A stretch of 64,000 nucleotides of DNA from Kappaphycus alvarezii (lineage: Eukaryota > Rhodophyta > Florideophyceae > Gigartinales > Solieriaceae): assembly GCA_002205965.3 (NCBI GenBank), contig NADL03000649.1, positions 1,408,236-1,472,235 on the forward strand. Direction: 5' to 3'. Below the pieces are notes generated by a model that had not been told where the DNA came from, searched no databases, and saw only the letters and a program-made list of their open reading frames with translations. Position 1 is the first letter of the stretch; the number at the start of each line of letters is the position of its first letter. Made by a program: the position numbers and the translations under genes. Positions 1 to 11,078 of this stretch are shown piece by piece.

Positions 1-1181
1 GAGTGACACTTTTTTATACCCTACCCGGGAGAAATACATAAACGATAGTTGTTAGTCACGAATTTAAATTTTACTCTGCAAGATATGCAGTTTTCCCTCT
101 TGCTGCGAGGGGAGGCAAGTATAGCCGCCGGTGCGGGGGTATGCCTCAAAAGCTTAGATAGGTCAACGGCTGGTCTCCAGCTGGGGAGCTCTATAAGAAT
201 GAAAAGTTCCGTCAATTTTAAAACTTTTACTGTTCAAAACTCGCCGGGGTTCCAGCTGCGCAGTAGGTGGCTGTTCTAATACTTTTGCATTTTACTATAC
301 TGTACTGTACTTTAACACACTCGCCGAGATAAACACCCGTTTTCATCACTTTGGAACATATCTACCCGGAATTTTCTCTTTACCTTTTAGAAAAAAAATC
401 CGCAGAAAAAGAATATATTTCTGATTCTGTTCCTAAAATATTTCGTCATGTACTGCATTCAGCTCTTTTATTTGCTTCCAGTGAGGAATTATGTTCGACT
501 CACACCACAGTCTAGTTATCAGAAACTGTTTGCCCAAACTATCTCAACTGAATTCCTTCGACAAAATCAGCACCCTCGCGAACAGCTACGCATTTCACTT
601 CCAACCACATGTTGCAGTCTCAAACAATCATATGAAACGTTCAAAACAAAATTTGTGTATGTTTTCTAGCGTACAAAAGGTAATTGATGGTTCAACTTTT
701 GGTTGATGCTACCTTTAAAAATGCCGAAACATCAGGCCAGTGTTTACATAGAAAAAATTCTCCACACTAGCAGAGATAAATTGTAAGCAAAACGGTACTG
801 AATTCAAAGATATGCTAGAAAAAGTGACCTTAGAGGTATCAAACTGCAAGGTTCTGAGGGCTCATGTAGCAACTTTCAGTGAATCCGACAGCACTAAGCA
901 TCATGGCAAAGTTTTTTGGTCCAATTGGTAAGGAGGCATAAAGTAGTTGCTGACTGGTGGGGTCCCAAATGTTTCGAGAACACATGCCAGATGGCTAAGA
1001 TGGCTCCATGTAATTGGCTTGGCACAGAGTAGTATGATTTTTCTTTTCACATTGGTGCGTGGGTACAGTGTACAAGTGGCACTGATGTCTTCTTACAGTG
1101 TAAATACTTGTTAAAAGTTATTGTATAAATGTTAGGAATAACTGTTAGGATATTTGAGGTAGCCTATGGGCATTATATTTA
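1..1181 (-). other. Non-coding flank with possible 3' LTR of the chromovirus
   Basis: No convincing gene is seen here. The right edge looks like the start of a 3' LTR on the minus strand: just after the chromodomain stop codon there is a short purine run (AGGGGGA) followed by TGTAAATATAATGCCC, which has the TG start and position expected after a polypurine tract. The other end of the LTR, a target-site duplication and a matching 5' LTR were not found, so the boundary is tentative. Confidence 0.35.
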
Positions 1182-1192
1182 CACCAATCCCC

Positions 1193-3616
1193 CTAAGAAG
1201 AAGAATCGCCTCGATTCTTGCACTTGTCTAGCAGATCTTGAGAATTTTGAAGTTCATTTTCTGATACCCATGACTCGGAGTTGTCGTCACGTTCATACCA
1301 TTTCCTTTTAATTAGATATTTTGTGTTTCCTTTTTGTTCCTTGTGAATGAGAATGGATTCGACTTCGTAATCGTCTTGTCCATCTTGAGCCTTTGAGGTG
1401 AATGCGGCGGAATTTGGTGATAAAACACATCTTCAAAGTATGGCGTAATGTGACTAGCATGGAAAACATTGTGAATTCCCCTCTTGATCACTTGTTGGAG
1501 AATATTTCAACGCAATGGAAACCCCTTTGTATCCTCAGATATTTGAAATGGACCACGAAACGTTTGGTTCAGTTTTCAAAATCCAAGATCATCTTTTAGG
1601 GCTAGGTTTCTTGTGGATAGTCATGGTTTATGGCCAACTTTGTAATTGGTCGTTCTCCTAATTCTATGTACGTAGAAGGCAGTTACTTGATTTATTGACT
1701 TGGTCTTGAGTCTTTTCAGTGATTGACGCATATTTTTTGATTAATTACAGTAAAAAGAATCACAGAGGAACTGTGTTTCCGATAGGTTGTCTGTGATGAG
1801 TATGCCCAAGGGACAGCTCTGGGGTGAATTACGTAATTGAGGAAGAAGGGAGAGAATTTTTTTGTTGCGTTAATTGATGGACTGTAAGCAACTTCGAGGT
1901 GTACAAAATATTTGTCCCAATCCGACTTGTCGAAGCTACCAAAAAATCGAATCATTGCTTCAATTTTATTCATCACTATCAAGGATTAGCCATCTTCTTG
2001 CGGCTTATACGCTGAAATAGAGGATATTCTGATACCTAGAAAGTTGTACAGAGTATCCCAAAATTTGCCCAGAAATAGAATTTTTATTTCAAATGATAAT
2101 CGTCGGAATTCCGCGATTTCTGTAGGTGTCTTCCTTGAAAAGCATGGAAGATGAGAGATAGTATTTTTTTAAGCTTGGTTGGAATAATTCGGATCATCTT
2201 TGACAGCCTTTCAACGACAGTTAAGATTCTACTGTTCCATTTTTTAGCTTCGAAGTGATATAATGTAGTCAATTGTAATGTAGTCAATTGTTATGTTCGT
2301 CCACTTGGTTTTCGGCTGGTCCAAGGTTTTAGAAGACCTTCTGTTTTCTGATAGCATTCTTTGTCTCTTTGGCAGTAGCGAGAACGAGACTATAGGACTA
2401 TATCCGTACGAAAGTTTTTCCAGTAAAGATTCGGTGATATTCCATTAATAGTTTTTGAATTTCCCAAATGTACAGTATCTGGAGTAGAATAGTAGTCATT
2501 TAGTAACATGACTCTCAATTTTGCACCTGGGACGCAATTTTTTCCGTTTTTAGTAAAATCAATCTTTTTCTTTCGAATGCTTGGTTTAGATCCTTGTATT
2601 TTACTTTTAGGTTTTCATTTAGCTCGAGATCTTTTGCCAGCTCTTCCAGCTCAGAACGTTTTACTTTAAGGTTTTCATTTAGCTCGAGATCTTTTGCCAG
2701 CTCTTCCAGCTCAGAACTGTCAAAATAAGGTACGAATATCTCGTTTTGATTCCGGGTATGTCTTTGTGATTACTTCCTGGACTAATTCTCTGTTTCGATG
2801 GTTAGGTGACCGTGCAAGCTGGGGTTGTCTTGAGAAGGCATCGGCAACAATCTTTAATTTCCCGGAGATGGGTATAGTTTTGAAATCAAAGTTCGCTAAT
2901 CTTTCCAGCCACCTGACCTGTCCCTGCGACAGATTGTCCTGGGCCTCGAGGTATCTTAATGGGTAGTGATCGGAATGGACAGTAAAACGTTTTACGTATA
3001 GATATGATTTCTACCAATTCAAGTACTCTCCAATGGCTAAGAGCTCTCTTTCATGAGCGGCAAAATTTTGCTCAGCATCACTTAGAATTCCAGAAGCGAA
3101 GGCAAATATTCTTCTGTATTTTGCATCCTCTTGTTCCGATACAGCTCCAATTGCGTACTGAAAGGCGTCTGCATTGACACACCTTGGAAGTTCAGATTCA
3201 AACGTTGTAAGGACTGGGGCACTATTTACGCGCACCACACCAATCCTTTCCTAGGATTGCATCATATCTTTTGACGGGGCTCATGGCGCAATACAGTGGT
3301 TCCGTGTATTTCTTTATTTGAACTTTCACGGGGCGGGATATTTCTCTCAACTCTTGATCGACACCGTTCGCCATCTCGGCAAGGTTTCTGATATTCTCGT
3401 TTCGATCTTATGGTAGTCGCAGAACAATTCATTGAGTAAATTGATCTCCCTACCTAGGTCGATGAGAATTTTTGCAGGTCCATTGGATATCACTGGTTTA
3501 AAGATCAGGAGTCCTCTATGATTCCGTGGGAAAGTTCGAGTTAGTGTTCCCAATAGTTGTTCTGAGGCAGGGTGAGTGTCTGACATCATAATAAAAAATC
3601 TAAAAGTCACATACAA
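1193..3616 (-). pseudogene. Decayed Ty3/gypsy chromovirus pol (PR-RH-IN-chromodomain), RT missing
   Basis: Minus-strand translation gives the chromovirus pol domains in order but in broken frames. The protease is at about 3,530-3,241, with ILIDLGREIN at the active site (DLG in place of the usual DSG/DTG) and RYDAILGKDW at its end. RNase H is at 3,238-3,011, with the typical ADAFQYAIGAV and SDAEQNFAAHERELLAI. Its tail to about 2,810 contains QVRWLERLANFDF and VADAFSRQP. Integrase pieces are at 2,287-2,084 (TVVERLSKMIRIIPT) and 1,982-1,716 (SPFFLNYVIHPR). A GPY/F-like part lies at about 1,640-1,400 (TFRGPFQISE, IHNVFHASHITPYFED). A chromodomain at about 1,390-1,193 (YEVESILIHKEQKGNTKYLI) ends in TAG at 1,193-1,195. 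Roughly 20 nt separate the protease end from the RNase H start, so the whole RT domain has been deleted. The element cannot move by itself. Confidence 0.88.
2598..2717 (-). repeat. 60-bp tandem duplication within the chromovirus integrase region
   Basis: Two 60-bp copies (about 2,598-2,657 and 2,658-2,717) differ at only a few bases. On the minus strand the duplication is in frame and encodes two 20-residue copies beginning SELEELAKDLELNEN. It could be an original charged linker expansion or a late slippage event. Confidence 0.85.
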
Positions 3617-5200
3617 AGGTGGGAAGTATAATTGGCCCTCAGCAAAATATGACAGGAGTCTACTGAATTTTAGTCTTTTTTTTTATTGTACAAATATTTT
3701 CCTGTAATTTGGGGTCATGGATTTCCGTAAGAATTTCCCCCGTCCAATAGTATTTGTGGACCAGTTTCGGTGAAAAACGTAATGACATACCTACGTTTGC
3801 ACGCGCTTTTATGATTGCTCGGAAAATATCGAGGTGTGGGGAAAATGCTGATTTGACCGGGCCAAGATCGTGAACTAAGGGTTGAATTCTGGTTAGAGGT
3901 GGGCCAGAGCTCCCAATTGGGCTCAATAATCGTTTTTATCGGGGATAAGTCCAGGTACATTGGGGGTAGGTCCGCAGCGAGGTTGAACTTGTGGGAACGT
4001 GCGCAGCCCCTAAGTCAGCCCATGACTTTGTCCATAAGTGCAATGCTTCTCCCAGCATATCTGCGTGACATGTTCTTAGGATGTTGTAGGAGAGCAGATA
4101 AGAGGTGAAAAGCAGTAGAGGATTAGTGGAGTTAAGATATTGAAAAAACGGAACAAAAGAAATGAGAGAAGATGCGGTAGAGGTTTGATAGGTTAAAAGG
4201 CATAGTGTATAAAGAATTGAGCTATTTGAGGTTTTCATCTTTAAGAGACGGCAGCGGGTGGAATAGCGCGATATTTTACAGACTTAAGCACAGGGTAACA
4301 CTGGTTCAGAGGATTGGGTGGATATAGGTATTGAGAATACCAAAAGGCCCAGCCAGGGGAAGTTGAAAGGGATAGGTGGGACACAAAAAAAGGTGATAGG
4401 AAGCTAGGGTTTTTAGAGGTTAAGTGGAACACGGACTAGAAGATGAAAAATTTTGGGGGCAGAATTGGTAGAAGAGACCTGCGCCATTAAATGTTTTGGA
4501 GAATAAATGAATAATGGAGGTAGCTTTAATGATATTCGGAGTGCTGATAGTTAGATATAATTGTTACTTTGGAGATGGGTACTTTTAGAAAAAATTATTA
4601 CAGATGAAAGTCAACTAAAGGGGATTAGGGAACAGGTATTTGGGAGAGGTTCTGTTAGTGAATATGGGGTGATAACTTATCTAGGCCTTTTATGGGCTTT
4701 CAGCAGAATAGCGGACAAATTAGAGTTAGCTAGGGGGTTAGGGGAGAAGGAGACTCAGTCTTAAGAAGAAATGATGTAAAGGAATATGATTATGATAATC
4801 GAATAGAATGCTTAAGGTGATTGATGCGGATAACGGGAAAATAGAAAATTGGGTAAGAAACGTTAGAAGGCCGGAGTTTAGGTACCGGCCGGGTAGGGAT
4901 TTTGATGGCCGCGGGATTGATTGCACATGTTGAATAGATCATTCCTTAACGCTTGCAGAGTCTCGTAAATTGTTCAGGAGTAATTTATTTTTTCGTTTAC
5001 AGCAGTCCAAGTTTTAGACGGGGAGAAATCTCGGATGTGAAAAAATGTTGTACATGTCGATTTTGGCCACTTTTCGTAGCAGTGGACTGTACGGTTCTTC
5101 GAAATGGACAAAAGAATCGTAACTGACCATGATTTCTTAGCAAATAAATGTAATTGGCATAATGTACCAAAACTTTTAATCATATAGTAGGCGAAAAGAG
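3617..5200. other. Unassigned region, no supported gene
   Basis: Several short open frames exist on both strands, but none shows a recognisable domain or consistent coding character. The position upstream of the chromovirus protease is where gag and a 5' LTR would lie. I could not recognise a gag motif, primer-binding site or LTR matching the candidate at 1,181. Confidence 0.4.
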
Positions 5201-5329
5201 CGACATGGAGACTAATTTTGATGCCATTTTGAGAGAAGGTATTGCGAAAAACTCGATTTTAGGGAGTGCAAGTTCAATCAAAAGGTAATTAATGTGCTTA
5301 ATAGGTGATTTTTTCGTTTTATTAGACGT

Positions 5330-6610
5330 ATTTATTTTATTCGTGTGCTGATGCCATACCTCACGTGGTAAAATGGGTGGATTAACTTAAATTTCCTTAC
5401 TAGATCCATTTTGTGAGATTGCGTGACACCCAGTGAATCAAAAAGGTGTAATTAGTAATGGATGTGTAGGATAAGCTGAAAGTGAAGCTCTGCATAAGAG
5501 TAAACTTCGCCAAAAACGTGCTCCCCAAGTGGAAGTGGTGACGGCTCGGTTAGGGAACAAATGATGCGATAGGCCCTGAGTGTTTTCTTTGGATCCTCTG
5601 AGGGGACTTGGATGCAAGATTCGTTTCGAGCGGAAAAAATGCAATGAGTCGTCAGTAGTAAGAAAGTGGGCAGTGTTTGCTGAACACGAGGCTCTACCGA
5701 CTTTAAGTAAGTGACCTTACTCTAGGATTTGATGATATGATACTTCCTAACCGAGGACAATGACAAATAAATGCTGTACTGTCTTTACCGAATCCAGTTG
5801 GTGGGGAAATACTGCTCGGAACACGAAAAATGAAGCAATTCATATTAATAAGGCATGTGTTCGGTGCGAGGAATGTAATGCTCCTGTAGGTGGTGTCAGT
5901 AAATAATGACGCAGAGTGACCTTGTTCTTTTTACTGGATCTATATGGCAGGTAGGTCTGACTTGAAACCAGATGGATCGAAAATGGCAAAAAATTAAAAA
6001 ATCTGTATGGTGCTCGGAATTTGAAGATTTCTGTAAATTTATATATATATCGTTATTAAATTCACTTGCTGATTCGATGCTTCATTAATAATAAAAGAAA
6101 CGTGAAAATACCTTATTTTCTTTATTGAATCCATTTGATGGGGATATGTCAGCTGAAATATGATGAATTGATTAGCCAATGATTGGAACAGGTCGTCTTA
6201 GTAGGGCATTTGTTGGCTGCGCAGAATGTAGGGTCAATTTATATGTGTCGGTTTTGAATTTGATTGATCGTGCAGTGCTTCCTAAGCAAAGTTAATGACG
6301 CAAAATGGCCTTATAGTATTAACTGGATCCATTTGGTTGGGAGGTGTGACTTGAAACCTGATGGATTTCTCATGTCACGAGAAAAGGAAATTTGTATGGT
6401 GCGCGGGATTTGAGGGTTTTTTGAATGTATTTTTGTCGTTATAAAAAGTCATTTGCTGCCTCGATGCTTCCGAAATAAGAAAAATGACGTGAAAATGCCT
6501 TATTTTCTTTATTTAATTCACTTGACGGGTATGTATCAGTTGAAATCTGATAAATGGAGCAGGTCTTCTTAGTAAGGCATTTGTATGGTGCTTATAATGT
6601 GAGGCTCAGG
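5330..6610. repeat. Old diverged ~190-bp tandem satellite (about five copies)
   Basis: A pattern recurs with anchors near 5,737, 5,890, 6,078, 6,276 and 6,465, and a weaker copy near 5,350. The order is GATGCTTCCTAA-like, AATGACG, TGNCCTTATT, ACTGGATCCATTTG, TGTGACTTGAAA, then AAGGCATTTGTATGGTGC. Spacing is about 190-200 bp and the copies look strongly diverged. An unrelated stretch interrupts the series at about 5,440-5,730. There is no gene here. Confidence 0.6.
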
Positions 6611-6860
6611 TCAACGGGGGTTGGAATGTATGTCTTGAAATAAATTCCAAACCCTAGGCAGATCTTCGGAAAAAGTAATTTTTGGGAGGCACCCAAAGTG
6701 AGCCTTTTGAGCATGGATGAGAAAGCTCTATCCTTCTAAAAAATATCGTAGCCCTACCCGATGCAAAAGTGAGTGTCATTTCAGCTGGAGGAATTTTGAA
6801 ATTTCGCATCATATGAAATGCTTCAGAAACATATGACTTATGGATAAATGGAATTGAGGG

Positions 6861-7412
6861 CCATACGTACATGTTTCCAACTGACATAATGTAGCGATGC
6901 GAAAGGGATTTTGGACCTCTACTAGACGTCCAAAACTAGAGCGTCATTCCAGGTTCTATTTCCATAAAATTGGTCACAACATCTATTTCATACGGGGGAG
7001 AATGGAGTTTGCCATTTCTGGTCCTACTTGCAAAAACAATCACCATAACTTCTATATAACATCTCAGGAGATTTTAGTTTTCAATAAGATAATTCAGAGC
7101 GAGCTGTCATTCCTTTGTATCGTGTTTTTGTAACAATGACAGTGAAGACCATCTGGACATGTTTCTAACTGACTGACTTTGCCATGCGAAAAAAGTTTTG
7201 GACCTCCACGAGTACCTTAGAACTAGATCGTCATTACCGTTTCTATTTCCATAAAAATGATCAAAACATCTATCTTATATGGCGTGGAAATTGGAGTTTG
7301 CAATTTTCGGTTCTACTTGCAAGACAATGCAAGTATCATAACGTCTAGCTGACACGATCTGGAGACTTGGGTCTGCAATGGAGAGAATTCAGAGAGAGCT
7401 GTTCCCAAATTT
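6861..7412. repeat. 288-bp direct tandem duplication
   Basis: The block starting CATGTTTCCAACTGAC at about 6,870 recurs at about 7,158 as CATGTTTCTAACTGAC, a period of 288 bp. Matching stretches continue through the unit: ATGCGAAA...TTTTGGACCTC, TCTATTTCCATAAAA, CAAAACATCTAT, TGGAGTTTGC, GGTCCTACTTGCAA, and CAGAG(C/A)GAGCTGT. Identity looks like roughly three quarters. The short open frame at 6,897-7,133 lies inside the first copy and has no support as a gene. Confidence 0.75.
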
Positions 7413-7520
7413 TCTGAGTGTTCTTTAACCTTTCATAGTTAAGCTTTCATTCTTTTTTTCGCTTTCCAGGTGTATATATACGTGTAAAATCATTACTAGA
7501 TAGCTAATATTTGGTATAAG

Positions 7521-7880
7521 TTGGGCTCTCCGCTTGCAATTATTATTGGATACTTAGGCTCCGTCTTTTATCGTTCGTCTCCTCCCTCTCCCTCTCGAAA
7601 CACTTCTACCCTGCACCGACATCAAAATCAGAATCAAAGGTTATCTTTTTCTACTAATTCCTTGCGTACCACTCTAAAAATCACTTTATCCCAAATTGCG
7701 CAAATTTTCTGTGCCAATGTTAACATCAAGCAACTCAACATCATCTCAGATGTGATGTTTGGGAAGTCTCTTCGTCCATCCGATAATGCCACTTACGAGG
7801 TCGTCGCGGAGGACATGAGGAGTTTTGGATTTGAAAAAGCGAAGATAGGAACATTTATGATGAGGATCAAGTCCTCGTAG
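7521..7880 (+). pseudogene. Possible coding fragment upstream of the 8.2-kb block
   Basis: This is an open frame of about 119 codons with no ATG at its start. It is Ser/Thr-rich at first and then reads FGKSLRPSDNATYEVVAEDM, ending in TAG. I do not recognise it. It lies on the same strand as the decayed coding blocks that follow and may be an exon of the same ancestral gene. The first part could equally be chance open frame. Confidence 0.3.
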
Positions 7881-8182
7881 TTAGGTCACTTCAATGGCGT
7901 CGCACCCGTCTCTATGAATTGAATGGTTTGGAACTTGAACGCTAGAGAAATTGAAAAACTTCTGTTTATAAATTTATGCACTTCATAAGCCGGCGACTAG
8001 TCGGATATGAAATAATTCACGTTAATTAATGGACTTCACCGACACAGGAGGATTTTTTAAGCCTTCTAAAATCGGGAGGTTATACTCGAAAGTATGTTTT
8101 TTTATATTTTCATTAATATTCTCATCTACCAGGCCTTTTTTATGTCCTACAACGCATCTCGCATTGCAAAAGCAACATTTCA

Positions 8183-9196
8183 GTGCTTTCTCGACGAATT
8201 GATCTGCATGAGAGGCCAAATTTTCCAGAACTGATTACATACGGCGATGAGGATTTCAAAGAAACAGATCTCCGTTCTGAAACTTTTGAATGCATGCAAT
8301 TCCCTTTCACAGAGATTGATCCAGCTTTGGTGCCCTTTGGGACTCTTTTAGCTATCCAAAATCATAAACTGAGGGAAAAAAGGTTGTGGACTCATTTGCA
8401 GGCTTTTCTATCTGGTACCATCAGATCGATGATGATGATGGGAAGAAAGAGCGCATTTTGTTCATTTGTTCACGCAGCTTTTATGTATTCTCATTCCCGT
8501 TTTATGTTGGCCATAAAACGATTTGTGTTCGCCGCTATATTTGTGGTCTACCAGCAGGTCCACAAGAAAAACGCCACCTTAAGCGATGCGGAAGTTCTTG
8601 AAATGGTCTCCAGCAGCATTACTAATGCTATGCTCGATAAACTGTCGAGATGGGAAGCCGAAAAAAAGAGTCTCTCAGATACTCAGATAATGTTTTGGGC
8701 GCTTACTGTGACTTTGATGTGTTCCACTGCCCCATTTGATCACGATTTTGAACAAGCTTATTCTACATTTCAAGATTTTTTGCAGAGTGTGTGTTCGCGT
8801 GAATTTGCTTGTTAATATCTTCCACCAGCAAAACATCTATTCGACTCCATCCAGTCCCGTCTTATCTCAACAGCTCGTGGCATGAAAATTGAGAAGTGCA
8901 CAAAGAAGCTAGATGAAACGACATCCCCTCATAAAAAGAAAATGCGAATCGACACTCATGTCTGGTCTGAAGTAAGTGTTGAGGAGGATTCTCTAGAAGT
9001 CGTCGAGGACACCCGCAAAACGATCTCCGAAAATATAGGAACAGGCAATAATCCCAACGTCATTGTTGCTCCTATCCCTAACATCACCGTGGATACCGAT
9101 CCAAAGATCGACGTGGTGAAACCTATTCTAGAGGTCTACAAGGAACGCGCCCGGTCGCAAGAGTGGTGCATCTTCCGTCAGGAGAAGTTACGGTGA
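8183..9196 (+). pseudogene. Unrecognised coding block with basic NLS-like tail
   Basis: A single frame runs from 8,183 to 9,196 (about 337 codons) with one interruption, a TAA at 8,813-8,815. It begins just after a TTTCAG that would serve as a splice acceptor, and has no ATG near the start. The TAA sits in a TTAAT context 15 nt before CCACCAG at 8,829, so it may lie inside a short unspliced intron. The first part is mixed and partly hydrophobic (SSITNAMLDKLSRWEAEKK). The second contains SPHKKKMRID, a plausible nuclear localisation signal, followed by an acidic/polar tail. The function is unknown. Confidence 0.45.
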
Positions 9197-9299
9197 GATA
9201 AAGGATTCTTCAGCGCCCTGATGATGACGGTGAAGGCGCGGACGAATATTTTCTTTTAATGATGTTGGAAACGTAGAAATAGTGGAAATTCAGATTCTA

Positions 9300-11073
9300 A
9301 GCACGTATGGAAGCTGATAATGAAGTTGGATGCCTGAGAGGAGACGATGCTGCGACTATAAGTCGGCTTTTAAGCGATCGCAGGAACCGGGAGAATGCCA
9401 AATGAAATGGTAGCAAGACTCAGAGTAGCGAAAAGATTTGTTCTAAAGGGGCCTACTGCCAATCCCATCGCGGTAATGAAATTAAGACGAGACGTGAACT
9501 AGTCCGTTCGAAAAATGCCAAAAGAAGGAATTACTCGCGAAAACGGGCATTTGGCGTACCTTCCAACCGTCGAGTTCAGCTGCCCTTATTTATCCACAAG
9601 TTCGAAGTAAAAGTGCGTGCTCCTCAAATTACCTCGAACTGGCTGATAAATATCTAGAAAAAATCAAAATTGTTCAAGTCTTACAGCACGAAAAGCAAGC
9701 CTTCGAAATAGAGCTGGATTCCCTCAACAACGGGGCTAAATGAATTGGCTTTTTCAAGTTCTATGATAATTGCTACGTACATAAAGTCTCTGAGGTGCTT
9801 GAAGAGATTTATCTTAAGATATGTAAGATGGAGTATTTATCATTATGAAAAAGGCTCCTGAGAAGTCCATTGGAAACGGCAAGTTTACACTATACTCTCA
9901 AAAGATCGTTGCTTCGCTCGATTTCGATGGAACTTGGTCGAATATCGCTTCAATTTCCCTCTGCCGCTTTTTGGTCTGTGATAGTATCCTGTAGATCCAA
10001 ACATAGTTTCAAAATAGATCTGTGAGCTCCGAGGGGTTGGACGGTGACCTCTAAGCTTTCCCAAAATTGAAGTTTTGAAAATTCATGCGCAGATTCCCTC
10101 TTTGTGAAATTCTTGACATCACTGGCGAAGAAACGGAGGTTGTCAAGAAATATCTCACCGTCACCCATCCATCATCTCCAAACATGTTCCGAAAGTTCAT
10201 TGCATGAGTGTTTGATGGCGTGAGGGCGACATTGGTTGGGGTCTTCGAGGCGTTGAGATCTATTATCTTCAGAAAGTGCCATTGTGGTGGTCATTCTGTA
10301 CATGGAAAATATAATGAAGATGCTTTCAACCGCGATACTGAAATAAATAATGTTGAAAGATCTGTTTCAGTATCTTTTCTGATGACGCTGCATCCGTTGG
10401 ATAGAGTGATCTCGGAAATTGGTTTCAAGGCACATGTAAGCATTTTTCTAAGTTATAACACTGCTGCATTAGCGTCAGTCTTTCAAATACAATATAAACC
10501 AGTAGAAATTGGGGCTTTCATTTAGAAAGAGCAGACCAGGGAATTATATCCAACATGGGTAGGCTTTTGCCATTGGTTCTTGCGCAAACCTATTTAGCTG
10601 ACTTGGAGAGTTGTTTCAAGGATAACAAGCATCCCTTTTCTTCGTTTAAACAGTAACAGCTGTTTGCAAGTGGTATAAAAGATACTCTGTACTGGCTCTT
10701 TTCCATGACGGTAACCTAGCTTCGAAATTCAACCACAACAGTGATGGTAGTTGCGTTGTCTACGAGGGGCAGCTGAGCCACGGAAATCTCTTGGAATTGT
10801 CATCGAAAGGAATGGAAGCGCTAAAAAAGAAGCATCTTGTTGTTCAGATGTTGTACCCAAAGCTAGTTTAAGGGCTGTTGACGTCCAAAAATGCTAGTAA
10901 TGTCCTATCTGTCGTGCTGTAGAACTAATATTATAACATGGAGCAAGTTACGAAATCAATTAGCGTGCCATCAAGTTGGGAGTATGAATATAATCATTAA
11001 CAATGAGGAGGTGGTAAAGAATAAACATCTAGCTGCCAAACAGTTCGAAAAGCTTATTTGTAGAGCATATTGA
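9300..11073 (+). pseudogene. Decayed spliced gene remnant, unknown protein
   Basis: A series of protein-like blocks lies on the plus strand in shifting frames. About 9,510-9,740 holds a coiled-coil-like stretch (NYLELADKYLEKIKIVQ). About 9,855-9,970 reads KSIGNGKFTLYSQKIVASLD. From 10,085 a frame starts MRRFPLCEILDITGEET, has a TGA at 10,205, and continues VFDGVRATLVGVFEALRS to 10,435. There a strong donor (CAT|GTAAGC) is followed by an acceptor (GACCAG|GGA at 10,539/10,540), and joining them keeps the frame (KAH then GIISNMGRLLPLV). Further blocks include LALFHDGNLASKFNHN (10,690-10,871) and EEVVKNKHLAAKQFEKLICR to 11,073. The number of stops and frame changes argues for a pseudogene. No family was recognised. 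Confidence 0.5.
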
Positions 11074-11078
11074 CAGGT

